NCBI RefSeq assembly: GCF_958295425.1
Contig: NC_081142.1
Coordinates: 2,849,896 to 2,913,895, forward strand
Reading direction: 5' to 3'
Length of the DNA stretch: 64,000 bases
Origin: Solea solea
Taxonomy: Eukaryota; Chordata; Actinopteri; Pleuronectiformes; Soleidae
Part shown: positions 27,047 through 39,114 of the stretch, piece by piece
Position numbering within the stretch: the stretch's first letter is position 1
How the letters are laid out: every line of letters starts with the position of its first letter
Translations under genes and position numbers: made by a program
Notes under the pieces: model-generated
The model's input: only the letters and a program-made list of their open reading frames with translations
Told to the model about the DNA's origin: nothing
Databases searched by the model: none

Positions 27047-28241
27047 GTACATTTATACATAATATATACAATATGTATAAATGTATATACATGTTTTATA
27101 TTCCAAGTATTTCAAATGTACTGTATTTTAAGTCATTTGCATGTAAAGGTACAAGTTTTCTTTAAAATAGTGTAAAATGAATTATGAGTTATCAACAAAA
27201 TCTGTTTCTTCACATTTACCTTGTAACGACCTTTTATAACTTATAACTCAATTTTATATCTCATACAAGCTTAAAAACATTTGTGCGATATTTACACTGA
27301 GGTGCAATTTATTGTGCAAATGTGCATAAAAAACACTAACAAACAGACTGGAGACTCACTTCACCTCAGAGCGAAACGTAGTGGTAAACAATAAATGCCA
27401 AAATATTCCTTTAAACCCCATTTTTTCCTCTGAGGTATAGAAAAAATGGCTCTTTTTTTTTACGAGATTTTTTTTTTATTATGAAGCTTCTAATTCTGTC
27501 TTGATAACTCAATTACGGAGCCCCGACCACAAGATAGTGATTCATTCGTCATTTTCATGCAGAGACTATAGTACGGAGTAGGAGGGCCCCATGTAATTGT
27601 AATTAACTGTAATTGAGCTATCAAGAAGGAATTGGAAGCTTCTCCTTTTTCTCATTCATTCAGAAAAACAGATCCCAAAAAACAAAATCACGTAAATTCA
27701 GAGCTGGAAAAAAATTCTCGTAAAAACAGCCATTTTTATTTTTATTTTAAGTAAATGCAAAAATGAAATCCTTTCACATAACATGTTTTTGTCCAGACTG
27801 CTGTCAGTGTAAACACAGATTTTAACTACTAATGTGAAACAACAATCATTTTAAATATGTGCGCAGACTTAAGTCTATTATTACTCACTGTTGCATGCCT
27901 GTATGATTACAACATAAAGGTCAAGTGTAAAGTAAAAGTGTGCTGACTGAGCTGCAGCTCCAGTCTGTACACGCAGCTTGTGCAACCGATGAAAATCTCT
28001 ACACTGGCATGTTTTCAGCATTAGGAGACACGACTTTATTCACAACGTCTCTCATGTGTCTCATATGTCAGACAGTATATGTATGAGTGACTCTCTGTTG
28101 CCGTGTCAGTCATCCAGCTCCTTGTTTTAGGATGTTCCCATTAGACGCTGGGCAGACGGTCAGCAGCGGTGGGACTAAGCACCGATGACAAGCTGCTGGA
28201 CACGCTGAGGTGAAGAAGAACGAGCAGAGGAGTGGCTCTTT

Positions 28242-28400
28242 CACACACACACACACACACATATTTGCACAGCATGAGGACCCTCATAGACTTAATGCAT
28301 TCCTTAACCTTAACCTCGACCATCACTACTAAATCCCTAACCCTTAACCTAACCTGAACCCAATTCTAACCCTAAACCTGAACCCAAGTCTCAATCCTCA
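28242..28400. repeat. (CA)n with adjoining dispersed TTAACC-rich repeat
   Basis: A CA run at 28242-28260 followed by 'gcatgaggaccctcatagac' and multiple 'ccttaacct', 'cctaacccttaacctaac' and 'ctaaccctaaacctg' motifs. Same family as 7690-7862 and 33870-34145, with a second related stretch at about 28490-28640. Confidence 0.6.
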
Positions 28401-30529
28401 CTCCCTATGGTTTATATGTTCTTTGCTCCTCTCAAAGATACCCATACAAACACTCACGCACACACTGCATTGATTTTCATTCACTTAAACAATGTATTAT
28501 CACTAACTTTAACCATAACCGCTTAATGCCTAACGTTAACCTTAACCAGTTCCTCAGAAATTAGGTCGGTGCCTCATTAGGACCATGGTTTAGTCTGCAT
28601 GAGGACGACTGGTCCTGATAAGGTCAGTGTTTATTCCAGAAGAACACACACACACACACATTCACATCATAAGTGTCTGTAATTTGATGCCCATGATGAT
28701 ATTTCATTGCTGCATTGGCAAACACAGTTTTTGATTGATGTTGTTGAAGTTTTAGTTTACAGACAGTACATACACTGTTGGATTATTTTTGTTTTTTTAA
28801 ACTTTGGCATTTAAGTTCCACCTTCTTACCAACAGGGGGAAACAAGTGTCCACCTTCCTCCAAATACACACAGACAGGGGAAAGGCAGCCATATGATATG
28901 CACTCCTCTTAGTCATTCCTTCTGTTGTTGTTGTTGTTTTTAGTTATTTTAATCGTCTGAGGTCAATCATCTATCAAATAAATGTACAGTTTTAGCCCTC
29001 TGGACTTTATTCATATCACAGCTCCTTATTTTTAACACCTGTAGATTGAATCAAAAACTATAACAATCATATCCAACAATTAATGGAGAACTAGAAATGT
29101 GGAAATAATAAGCATACACATCTTAATCTACTTTACTCAACTTTTTTAACAATTGTTTTTGTTAATATAAAAGTTTTATATGTACAACCTTAATTGTTCA
29201 TACTCTGTGGAATAAGATCTTAAACTCTATTGATTCCTTTTCTCATTATCCATTGCTTTTGTTTGTTTATTTTGATTAATATGATGTCAGCACTTTGAGG
29301 CCGCAGGGGATTTTTTTATTATTATTATTGTTCTTGTTGTATTGCCTAAAGGTAAGTGTGGAAATTAACGGATGACAAAAGCTAGTGACAGTTGCAACCT
29401 CACGAAACATACGTTAATTATAATAATTATTATCATATCTATACTATAATTATATAAAATTCCAGAGACATAATGGAATACTGAATCGTTTATCAAGTCT
29501 TGCTTACATGTCAACACACGATCCAGTCAATGCCGTCGTATCATATTGATTCTGCATTTGTTCTTCTTGTAATATTTCACATGCTTTTACTTTGAACACT
29601 TCACACAGACACACAAACAAGTGTCGGACCCCGTGTGTCCACATGGAAACATCCCACACAGGAGCCATGTGTCAAAATCGTGTTATTATCCTTTAAGAAT
29701 GTTAATCACACTGGTCTGAGCCTCGGTCATCTCTGCCTCAAGGGCCTGTTTCCTCGGCAAGTGTTGCAGTTTATGAGTGAGGTTAAAGTGTCAATCTGAG
29801 CTCTGGTTAAAGACAACCCCTTCCTTAACTGTCCCCCAGCCTGACCTCCGGCACAGGAGGGAAGAATGTGAGCGAGTGCCCCTGCTCTCTGCTCTCTGTG
29901 ACCCCCCCGACACCCCCCGACATCCAGCCGTCTCAGCAGCACCGTGCATCCCCCGTGTCCCCAGCAACCTCCTCACAGTTTGCAAATACAACGTGTCGTT
30001 GATATGGCCGGCATGTCGTACGCAGATGTCCCAGTGGTGGGAGATAAATTTGAGAGCAAGGAGATGTCAAGCTGGCAACAGCTGTGGGCTACAGTTTCAC
30101 CAGATGTCTGCCGTTGCTAACCTTCAGTGGACGTGTTGGCCACGTCCCGGACTCCTGTACTTTTAACATGCACAGTAAATGTTTTCACAACATGAAGCTC
30201 ATAAGAGCCGCAAACCAGAATTTGTTTGTCACGCCTCACATGGATGAAGCTTTCAGGGAGGCGGGGGCGGAAACACACACTCATGTCGTCCCGGCAACCG
30301 CTGGTGTATTGGGAAGACAAACCACCTTTCATTTTTACGTGCAAGTCATGCATTTATAATCTTACTTGCCATTTGAGTACAAACACGTTGGCATCAAAAT
30401 ATACTTGAAGCTGCAGGATGTGACCTTTGGGGATTTTTGTTGTTATTATTCTGCCTCTGATCTGTCAAGCAATACTATCAGACCTGAATGAGGGAGCGTT
30501 TGTGTGTATACAGCAGCAGCACCACAGGG

Positions 30530-30860
30530 GCGTACATGCACGTTAAAAGTCAGATTTTAGTCAGATTAAGACAATAATTTGGTTTCTTAATGTCCTGTAA
30601 ACACATTAGTCCGACTAAAATCGAGCTAGTCTTAGTTGGACTAACTGGATAATGCGACTCATAGTCCAATTATTCCTGCATGTATATGCTTAGTCAGACT
30701 GGAGTCAGACTTGGCGTTCTGCGCATGCACCAAATATTCCTTCCCGGTGTTTGACCCGGATGTAGAAGGAAATGAAAAAGAACACGGAAAAGAACAAACA
30801 ACACGGTCTTAGTCTGACTAAGGCCTTAGCTCAATTAAACTATGCATGTGAACGTACTGA
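30530..30860. mobile_element. Putative miniature DNA transposon
   Basis: The left side 'gcgtacatgcacgttaaaag' with 'tttagtcagattaag' mirrors the right side 'cttagtctgactaaggcc' with 'actatgcatgtgaacgtac'. Both are imperfect inverted ends. Internal 'tagtc(a/c)gact' words recur in both orientations. No target duplication was confirmed. Confidence 0.5.
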
Positions 30861-31394
30861 ATGGCTCTTTCTATCTCTCTTTCAGTCCACTGCGTCAGGA
30901 GATAATATGCAAATGAAGGAAAGTCATTAAACAACACACACAAACATGTCAGCAATCAACAACTACTGCAGGATGAATCACATTTCCAACACATTAGCTC
31001 AGTCACAGAACAAAGAGCAATGTTGTTGTTGCCTTTGTCTGTCTTGATATAAAACAAATCACTTCTATATCAAAACTATTTACTACCCATAAGCCTGTTT
31101 GTATAAGTGTATAATTGCTTTTTGTTTTTTTTAAGCTTCAGAAAAAGCCTTTTACATGTGCTTTAGGTAAATGCTTGATGAAGGCCACCATTTTGTGCAG
31201 AAGCTTGCTATGCAGATGAAGAAGAACAGCATCCTTCCTGGTATGCACAGGTCACACATGATAAGTTTAAACCTTTAGATGTTAATAATTCTAACCTTTA
31301 AAGTGTCACATGTTTTTGGAAGTCAAATGGCATCTTTACTGTTTTAGTTCACTCTCAATGCTGACCTCAGTAAATCAGTGTGTAAATTTTCCAT

Positions 31395-31615
31395 TCAGCC
31401 ATTAATTCACACCCATTCACACGCACAGTCATACAGCGCTATTTTCTATAACACATCATCCACACCCATTCTCATGCTGCCAGCACAGCTGCGAAAAGCA
31501 ATTTGGGGTTAAGTGTCTTTGCCCGAGGACACATCAGCACATAGACTAGAGGAGCTGGGGATCAAACTGTCGACCTTCTGGAGACACACTGCTCTGCCTA
31601 CTGAGCCACTTTTTT
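31395..31615 (-). repeat. tRNA-derived SINE, minus strand, second copy
   Basis: On the minus strand it reads 'gtggctcagtaggcagagca' (A-box-like), then 'gtttgatccccagctcctc' (B-box-like) and 'gatgtgtcctcgggcaaaga'. Same family as 18121-18292. A matching plus-strand tail ('catcaagactagaaaagcac') is at about 32040-32145. Confidence 0.7.
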
Positions 31616-32039
31616 GTATATGGAAAAGCTCCACAACAAAATAATGCAACATTAAAATGGATTGAGATCTTAATCCGGAGGGTATATGGTGTGATTTGCA
31701 TCACTATATGTATTCAGATATTCTACTCAAGTAAAAGTGATGGTGGTATTTCAAGTATGCACAATTAAAATTATCAGTCTAGAATTACACAGTAGCTCAT
31801 TTATAGTGAACTCAAGAGTAAAATGTAATGTTCTAACAGTGAGATAGAGGATTTCCCAGCGTAGTGCAGAAAGGACAAGGAGATTTTAAGAATTTAAATG
31901 TTTTTCATTAAAGGAAGACACTTTTTTTTAGCACGTTTTATTGTCTATTTCAAACTATACAACTAAATCATGTCATGTGTATTGCATCGTAGCCAGTCTT
32001 GTATAAAGTACCAAGAAGAGATACTCACATAGATACGCT

Positions 32040-32145
32040 GTTTCAGTGAGTGAATGCGTGAATGGAAAATCTGTGTAAAGCAGCTTTAACTGGTCATCAA
32101 GACTAGAAAAGCACTAGATTTACCAACCAGACCATTTACTAACTT
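32040..32145 (+). repeat. SINE 3' tail, plus strand
   Basis: 'gtgaatgcgtgaatgg' ... 'gtaaagcagctttaactggtc' ... 'agactagaaaagcactag' is the tail of the same SINE family, 5'-truncated. Confidence 0.6.
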
Positions 32146-32574
32146 GTCTTCTGATTTTATTTGGTAACAAAGAGAGTTGGGGGAACCAAAACTAAATGGT
32201 TCCCTTTATAAATAACGACCCAATTAAAAATAATGTACTCTAAAGTGTAATTCACACAATCTAAAAAAAATGTATCACATTAATGTTGTAGCTAGACCAG
32301 TTGACCAGTTTCTGCTAATACTTGGTTATTGAGAAATGGCCTAAATGTTGAAACTATGAAAGATTTAAAGCTGTAGTATGTCACTTAAACATTCATGAAT
32401 GCCTGTTATGATTGAACCAAAACGTTGTCTTAACTACTAAAACTGTATGGCTAAAAAACCCACCAAGAATGGCTCATTAGAAGTTTTCAGAAGTAAATGT
32501 TGCTCCTTAGTAATATTACAAAGGAGTATTAGGGCCAAAAAAAAAAAACAGCCAAAAATAATAATAATAATAAT

Positions 32575-32780
32575 CCAGCACAAGGGGAAAAAGTCAGGCA
32601 AAAAAAAAAATAAATCCGGCACAAGAAAAAAAAAAAAGCAAGTCAGGCAAAAAAAAAAAAAAATGTGGCACAAGAAAAAAAAAAAAAAGTCAGGCAAAAA
32701 AAAAAATTAAACAAATTCGGCACAAGAAAAAAAAAAAAAAAAGATCAGGCAAAAAAAAAAAAAAATCTGGCACAAGAAAA
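32575..32780. repeat. Amplified subterminal module, about 50-bp unit
   Basis: Five 'ggcacaag' (first one 'agcacaag') alternate with four 'tcaggca' words, separated by A-runs of about 8-16 bases. The opposite end of the element has one of each. The lysine-rich or phenylalanine-rich open frames over this stretch are artefacts. Confidence 0.9.
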
Positions 32781-32837
32781 AAAAACAAAAAAAAAACTGC
32801 AGAGGCTTGACCACGTACAACAACAAAGCACAAGCAA

Positions 32838-33098
32838 CTGACAGCGTCTCAGACGCCGTGTCTGTCTGAGCTCCACACCGACAGGATCAAGCAACTTGAT
32901 CAGTTGCCTTATTGTATCTTGTGATACAACATACCCTCTCTGGATCGCACGCAGGTGCAACCATCGGTACCCCTGCATCTGCCCAGCTATTTCCTTTTGT
33001 ATGAATGCGGCCACCTCCTCCAAGTTTGTATGGTTTATCCTCCTGAACAAACCAAGTTTCTGACACAGTCTCTTCAGCGTCCTAATACTTATCACCAC
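32838..33098 (-). pseudogene. Integrase/transposase fragment (decayed)
   Basis: The minus-strand frame reads ...I-R-T-L-K-R-L-C-Q-K-L-G-L, then E-I-A-G-Q-M-Q-G-Y-R-W-L-H-L-R-A-I-Q-R-G, then V-S-Q-D-T-I-R-Q-L-I-K-L-L-D-P-V-G-V-E-L-R. I recognise the G-Y-R-x-L-H ... D-T-I-R-x-L-x-x-x-L-D-P-x-G-V-x-x-R pattern from integrase-type transposases found in fish and other animal genomes. It corresponds to the region before the catalytic DDE core. The core is absent: after R-L-R-R the frame runs into unrelated sequence and the A/T-rich module. Only about 87 residues of what should be several hundred remain, so it cannot be active. It sits inside the inverted-end element at 32530-33303. Confidence 0.7.
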
Positions 33099-33808
33099 GG
33101 TGTTTATGAGCCAAAAGAGAGAGAATTTCCTTATTATTATATTATTATAGCCGATTCTGAAGTACCGCTTAATCGATGCATCTGTAGAGTCAGCCGTAGC
33201 TATCGACTATAGTACTTTGATATTTTCGAAATAAATCAATTTTTTTTCTTGCCTGACATTTTATTTTTCTTGTGCTGTTTTTTGTTTTTTTTGGCTGGCC
33301 CTAATTTCTCAATCCCTCAGAGGAGAGTCAGAGATAATGCACTGGAGCTTTAAAATATGGTGGAATAAAAAGTATAATATTTACTCCTGAAACATAGCAG
33401 TGTAGCAGTATAAAGTTGAGGTACTCTAGTGCAATACTTGGTTTACTATACTTCCCTCCACTGCAGACAGCACTGACGAGCTTGATGTCCGTGCGGACAG
33501 TTTACATTTCAACAGTCCTCCATCGGCCACAAGGTGCCACTAACATGGCTGTGGCATTTCATGATGTGCCACAGTGTATCTAGTTGTGACTGCATATTGG
33601 TCATGGAGCCTCTTGTGTCACTTCAGCCCGAAATGACTTAAGTTACATTTCTGTGCTTCCTGGCATTGCTGAAATCTATTCAGGCCCTTTTAAAATTGTT
33701 TTGATAAGTGGGATGGTGTGGTGTTTTGAAAGGCCTCACATGGTGAAAGACAAGCTTCTTTCCTTTGTGTGATTACGCTCAGTGACAAACCCTGTCAGAG
33801 GCAGGAGG

Positions 33809-33878
33809 TGTGTGTGTTTGTGTGTGTGTGTGTGCGTGTGCGTGTGCGCGCACGCGTGCATGTGTGTGTGTACACACG
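33809..33878. repeat. GT/GC alternating purine-pyrimidine tract
   Basis: TG units with internal 'gtgtgcgcgcacgcgtgcat', about 70 bp of continuous alternation. Confidence 0.9.
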
Positions 33879-34145
33879 TCTTTGTGAGGGCCAAAAAGTT
33901 TATGTGAAAGCGAGGACATTTTGACTGGTTCTCATGTCACACCTTGAAATGTTTGTTTATGGGTTAAAACTTGGTTTTAGGGTTAGGCATTTGGTTGTGA
34001 TGGTAAGGTTAGAGTAAATGTGCATGTGTGTGTGAGTCAGCTGCGAGGACACATTTTTGATTCAAACCTCTCTTTTTGAGGACATTTTGACTGGTCCTCA
34101 CAACTTTAAAGCCTGTATTTGTGGTGGTTAAAGTTATAGAGTAAA
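33870..34145. repeat. Dispersed GT-associated repeat
   Basis: Two 'gaggacattttgactggt(t/c)' words, 'ggttttagggttaggcattt' and 'ttaaagttatagagtaaagg' mark the same family as 7690-7862 and 28264-28400, again starting from a GT tract. Confidence 0.6.
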
Positions 34146-34350
34146 GGGAATGCATTATGTCTCCGAGTATCTTCACTCAGAATGCTGTACAAGAATGTGT
34201 GTGCACACATCTGCGCACGAGCGGGCCACATTCTGGCCATGCCTTCACAGAATCACCTTACAGTACATTTGGCACTTGAACTATTCGTCCGAGTTCACTC
34301 CACAGTTGATCTCTTTTCCGTCCTTTGCTTTCAGCACAGTCCACCTGAGG

Positions 34351-34399
34351 GTGTGTGTGTGTGTGTGTTTGTGTGTGCATTTGTGTGAGTGTGTGTTTC
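34351..34399. repeat. (GT)n, interrupted
   Basis: About 49 bp of GT with TTTGTG interruptions. Confidence 0.9.
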
Positions 34400-35685
34400 T
34401 TGGCTGTGGCAGAATGGGGTGGGGCTGAAAAAGAGTAATTTGGTGTGTGTGGATTACAGGGAAAAGTAGGCAGAAGTCATATTCATCACTTTTTTCCCCC
34501 CTGAACAACAAAAAAAGAGCAAATATTGTATGTTTAAACACAATCGAAAACCAATAGACCTTATCTTAAACTCAACATCGTTTGTTTTCAGAGTGTAAAT
34601 TCATAGATTTGTCATCAGGTCGATTTTTCTCAGGCTGGCTAAACAAGAGTGGCATGGATCTTCCTGTGATCACTTAACTTTACTGCATAGGAGTGTCTGT
34701 CAGGATTATACATTTTTCAAATGCCTTATGTGTCTAATGCAAAGGTAAAGAGCTGTGCTGTAAGAACAGAGTGAGGAAAGACTGAGTGCAAGAGCTGAAG
34801 GAGCTCTTCAGGCCCCTGAGGCTCAACAAACCTGTCCTACAACCTTCTCAGCCAGCCCGCTGCAGTCTTAAGAACAGATTTGTTTTTCAGACCTGTTATT
34901 TTCCTACTCAGTTAATACTGACTTCAGCTACTACAAAGCAAAAACAAACTCCAGTAGAACTCCTACATGCATAGCAACACACTCAAGTTTAATTCTCCAC
35001 TGAAACACTGTGTCGTCATACGTTTTGCCTTGCCTTGGTGTAATTCCTGGTTATTATTTTGGACAATACATGATCATTTTCCCAGGAATTTCAGTGGGTG
35101 AAAAGCACTTAAGCGTGATATTTGTCATATGGGATATAGCTGCCAGCTGCATTTTACCTGAGTCATCAAATGGCTTCCCGTGTCTTTCTTAATAAGACTT
35201 TGAGCCTTTACAGAAGCCCATCCTTTCACAGGTTGACTGTCAATGTATTTGTTTAGTAACAAAAAAAATGGAAGAAGAAAGCACAAAGACTGAGGCTGTG
35301 TTCAGAAAAGGGTTTATTGATAAGTGATCTGACTGTTTGCTGTGACGTTTGTTGCAGTGGAGAAGCTGAGGACTGGCAATGACAGGGAGATCCACTCGCC
35401 CCCACACCAGGATTGGTGACACAGATCCAAAAAGGTAATAAACATAAGATGGGTGTGGGAGATCAGAGGGGAATCAGTGTGGACTCCTGGAGAGAGAAGC
35501 AAAGAAGAAAAACCTTTGACCATAATGAAGAAATGACAGGGAAAGAGAAGGCAGACAGTTGCATGTGTATCTGTGTTGCAGTGTTCAGAAGAGTCGGATT
35601 TAAAAAGCTGCTATAATCATAATTACCAGAACTCGTAAAGGTTTACTGTAACAGTTTAATTAGAAAAGGATTGTTCATCTCTGTG

Positions 35686-35795
35686 TGTTGGACTGGTGAC
35701 CTGTCCATGGGCTGTGTCAGCTGGGATTAGTGCCAGCTGCCCTGTGACCCTCATGTGGAGGATGAAGTGCTAGACCATGGATGGATGGATGGACA
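35686..35795 (+). repeat. Teleost non-LTR retroposon 3' end with (ATGG)n tail
   Basis: 'ggactggtgacctgtccatg', 'gtcagctgggattag', 'ctgccctgtgaccctcatg' and a terminal 'atggatggatggatgg' form the familiar 3' end of a widespread fish LINE-type repeat. 5'-truncated. Confidence 0.7.
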
Positions 35796-36835
35796 GATTT
35801 TTACTCGTGTATTTGCTTGCTTTTGCACGTAGCATAGAGATGTGCTGCGTAGTAAAACATGTGAACCAATAGAGGGCGCTTGAGTGCCGTCCCACCTGTC
35901 TCACACGAAGAAGATGAAGATAAGAATCACATAAAATCATTTTACAAAAACATTAAAATGTACATTAACCATGTATAAAATGTTCTCTCTCGTTTACAGC
36001 GGGTGATCAGTCAAGTGATGTACAGAAAATCTTTACCATAGACTCTAGTTATAAATGGTGCATGCGCAGTCGACCCCTCCAATACAAAAGATAGGAGAAC
36101 ACTGGGACGCTAAATATTGCGCCCAGCGACCGCCCACAAGTGCTATGTAAACTTTACATAGCACTTTCACCATTCAGTTCTCTCCCTTTAAAAATTAGCT
36201 GAAAAAAAGGAGAATTTTCAGCTTTAAGAGCTCAAACCCGACCAGCCATTAGTCGTAATAAAGAAAGAAAGAAACACAAGACAGAGGGAGAAATTACACT
36301 CGCTCTTTCTCCAGGAGCTGGTATGATAAGAAGGCCTGGCCAACTGGTTGTTAGTTTGGTTTTCCCTGCCTCCTCGTTCAGCTGCCACAAAACGAACAAG
36401 CCAACTGTAAGAACATAACTAAGGCACTGAGTGATGCTTAGCTCAGCTTATCTTACCATAATGATTGATGTTAGCACGACTCTGTTGGTTAAATGTGAAA
36501 TGGAAATGTGCTAATTCTTCAAAAATGTCTAATTTCAAAGCTTTTTTAAAAAGGGCAACTATCATTTTACAGAACAGCTTCAGCTTCATGTTCATTCTTA
36601 TAGGCTAGTGCATTTAAAACAACCAGAGTTTCTCAAACTGTGTAACACGCTGCACACTTAAATATGAAAGAATGAATACAGTGAAAATTCAAAAGTTTGT
36701 TTAGCATGCACATTTTTGGATAGCGTTTGTTTAACTATTGAACACTCAAATCAAAAGTAACTATTCCTCAAAAAGGAAGTCTTTGAATCAATCAATCAAA
36801 TAAAATAACATGAAGAACAAAATCCAAACCAAAGA

Positions 36836-37344
36836 AAGGCTTTGTTTAGACTGCAGCCCAAATTGGATTTTTATGCATATCCAGATTGAATCTATCTTAA
36901 TTTTTTTGTCAGTCTGGACAGCTAAAAAAAAACAGATCCGATTTTTCCAAAGCTGATTCAAACCACATACGGAGGTGGTTTTGAAACGTCTGGTCAGATT
37001 TTCACAGATACGTTTCAATCTGAACATCTCAGTCACTCAGATAGGATTTCAGTGTTTTCAGGGACAACAATGACATAGATCCAGAGAAATGGAAGTTAAT
37101 TGTAGGCGCGTTAAACGATCAGCACAGTGGAAGACAATAGTTTCAAAAGTTCAGAGGAAAGTTTGTGCCCTGGCTCCACATTTTCACAGATTTCTGTCGT
37201 TTTGTTTATATTGTTTAGAAGTACTTCCGGGGCGCGGCCTGTAACTATAGAATTCATGTGGAAGACGAGACTAGACAATGTCAATATCAGATCTGATCCT
37301 TCCTGTTGGTCAGGAAGATCGGGCTGCAGTCTAAACAAGGCCTT
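36836..37344. mobile_element. Non-autonomous DNA transposon with 24-bp inverted ends
   Basis: Left end 36836-36859 and right end 37321-37344 are reverse complements with one mismatch over 24 bases (core 'gtttagactgcagccc' and its complement). The element is 509 bp, unique inside, and without transposase motifs. A target duplication could not be fixed by eye. Confidence 0.88.
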
Positions 37345-38724
37345 AGTGCAGTAGTGACACTGTGCTGCCGAACCAATAGGTTCTCTGCACCTCTGAACTC
37401 TGGTGTCAGTGCTGAAGATGGTGCCAGATGAGTCAGTCTGCACTTTAGTGATGTGATGTCGACACTGACACCGACAGTGAGCTCTGCAGGTCTGTTCTCC
37501 ATGATCAGCACCTGTGTGAGTACATTTTCTGCAGCACGGACATGATTTGGCTGCAGATAGAGACATCACGTATGGCTATAGAAGGAGTAAGATGAGAGGA
37601 GTGGAAGTGAAAGTGGCATTCAACTGGTTGCCGTGTCTGTTTCACACCTACACAGATGCATAATCACTGACCCGCTCACTAACGAAGATTGACGTGTGAC
37701 TTCATCGCGCAGGAATCCAGTCTACTACAAACATTCACATCCCACAGCCCCTGCTGTCCTGGATCGTTTTTCTTATGTGGTCATAGAAATCTAAATTCTC
37801 CCAGCCTATCAATTAGCGAAAAGGATTACTCGGGTCTTCACTTAAGCTGACGTCAGCGTGCGTTGGTGAAATATCAGCATGAAAACCTAATAAAAATCAA
37901 GGTCATTGTCGAGGGGTGCGGGTCATCGTGCTGCTTTACTGACTGTGACTCATGAAAGGAATCAAATCATGAAATCAACACCGACAGAACCAAGCTGTAC
38001 CACATATTCTCTCACCAACTGCGGCTTAAATGAACATGAAATTTGTCTTCTTCTGTACTAAATGAATCCACTTTGAGACAATGTTCTACTTCTGTTGTCG
38101 TTGGGTGTTTATCGCTGACATCGTGATGTCTACAATGCGTGGCGTGTCGACCTTGTAATTGTTTAATAACGTTGGTATTTTGCAGATGAACTAAATCCAT
38201 CTCGTCATCAAAGACTCTAGGAAATGCCTCTGAAATATCCACTTTCAGTCAAGCGTCCCGGGACATCTACAGCATGTTTTATTTTTAAAGTGTATCCAGT
38301 GACAAAGAATACTTCAACCCCTTGCTTAGATTACATGTGGATGGGTGAAAGCTCATGGATGGAGGGTAAAGTGTCTTTGAGCTGCCCCCAGGCATCACTA
38401 TGTTACACATACATGCTTTTTAATAGGTTGAGGGGCAGACCAATCACACTTGTCAACCTGTTGCCAAGATACCGGCAGTGTGGTTGCTAAACACCGGTCC
38501 ACAACTTTTACATCATGGACTATATTTCTGAAAGTTGGAATATGAAAGATTGTATTACCTCACAGAAGTGCTGAAGCAGGTCCCGGGGACACCTGCTCTT
38601 TCAGTGTAAAATGTCATCGCACTTGCGCCCAGGTCCGTGCACTTTCATCATCGCATGCCTGCTCTCACTTGAGAGCATGAGCTTCATCTAATCCTCGTAT
38701 AAATTGTCCTCAAAAAAAGAGTAT

Positions 38725-38985
38725 TACCTCAACCATAAGGTTATTTTTCACGCATGTTCAGCTGCTGTTTGGTTTGCCTGTTAGCGGGATCGCAGAAAAG
38801 GTACTTATCGGATTTTCACAAAACTTTGTGAAGAGATGGGGGTTGTGAGCCAAGAAAGAACCCATTAGATTTTGGTGCCGATCCAAACACTAGGATGGAT
38901 CTATAAAGTTTGATTCAATTTAAGAGGCCAGTAGGGCATTGGCAGAGATTTATGCTCTGCTGAGTACCTTTCTAGTTATTTATGT
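38725..38985. repeat. Dispersed repeat ('gccaagaaagaacccatta' family)
   Basis: 'tcacaaaactttgtgaagag', 'gagccaagaaagaacccatt', 'attttggtgccgatccaaac' and 'ggcagagatttatgctctgc' are recognisable as a repeat I have seen in many animal genomes; the formal name is not known to me. Confidence 0.6.
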
Positions 38986-39114
38986 CGAGGTACATGCATG
39001 TATGGGAAAGGATAAATCAAAATGTATTTTATAATAAAATACCACACACCCACTAATAAATGTATCAAAATAAAACACTGTATTTTCTAAAAAATGTGGT
39101 GGAGTATGTGGTTG

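Larger units (their letters stand above)
32530..33303. mobile_element. Non-autonomous DNA transposon with integrase remnant
   Basis: Inverted ends: the left begins 'tagggcca' followed by A-rich DNA and 'cagcc', 'agcacaag', 'gtcaggca'. The right end read in reverse complement gives 'tagggccagcc', A-rich DNA, 'cagcacaag', 'gtcaggca' in the same order, so the inverted repeat is about 60-65 bp. The element is about 774 bp and carries a decayed integrase fragment on the minus strand. The left subterminal module is tandemly amplified (see 32575-32780). The superfamily is uncertain; an IS3EU-like or Ginger-like assignment is a guess based on the protein. Confidence 0.75.

Noticed and set aside
32437..32710. 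Lysine-rich (plus) and phenylalanine-rich (minus) frames
   Set aside because: They are the A-run-containing subterminal modules of a transposon.
37111..37569. 152-codon minus-strand frame rich in Cys/His
   Set aside because: Overlaps the end of the miniature transposon at 36836-37344. The Cys and His spacing does not form a regular zinc finger, and no splice or start support was seen.
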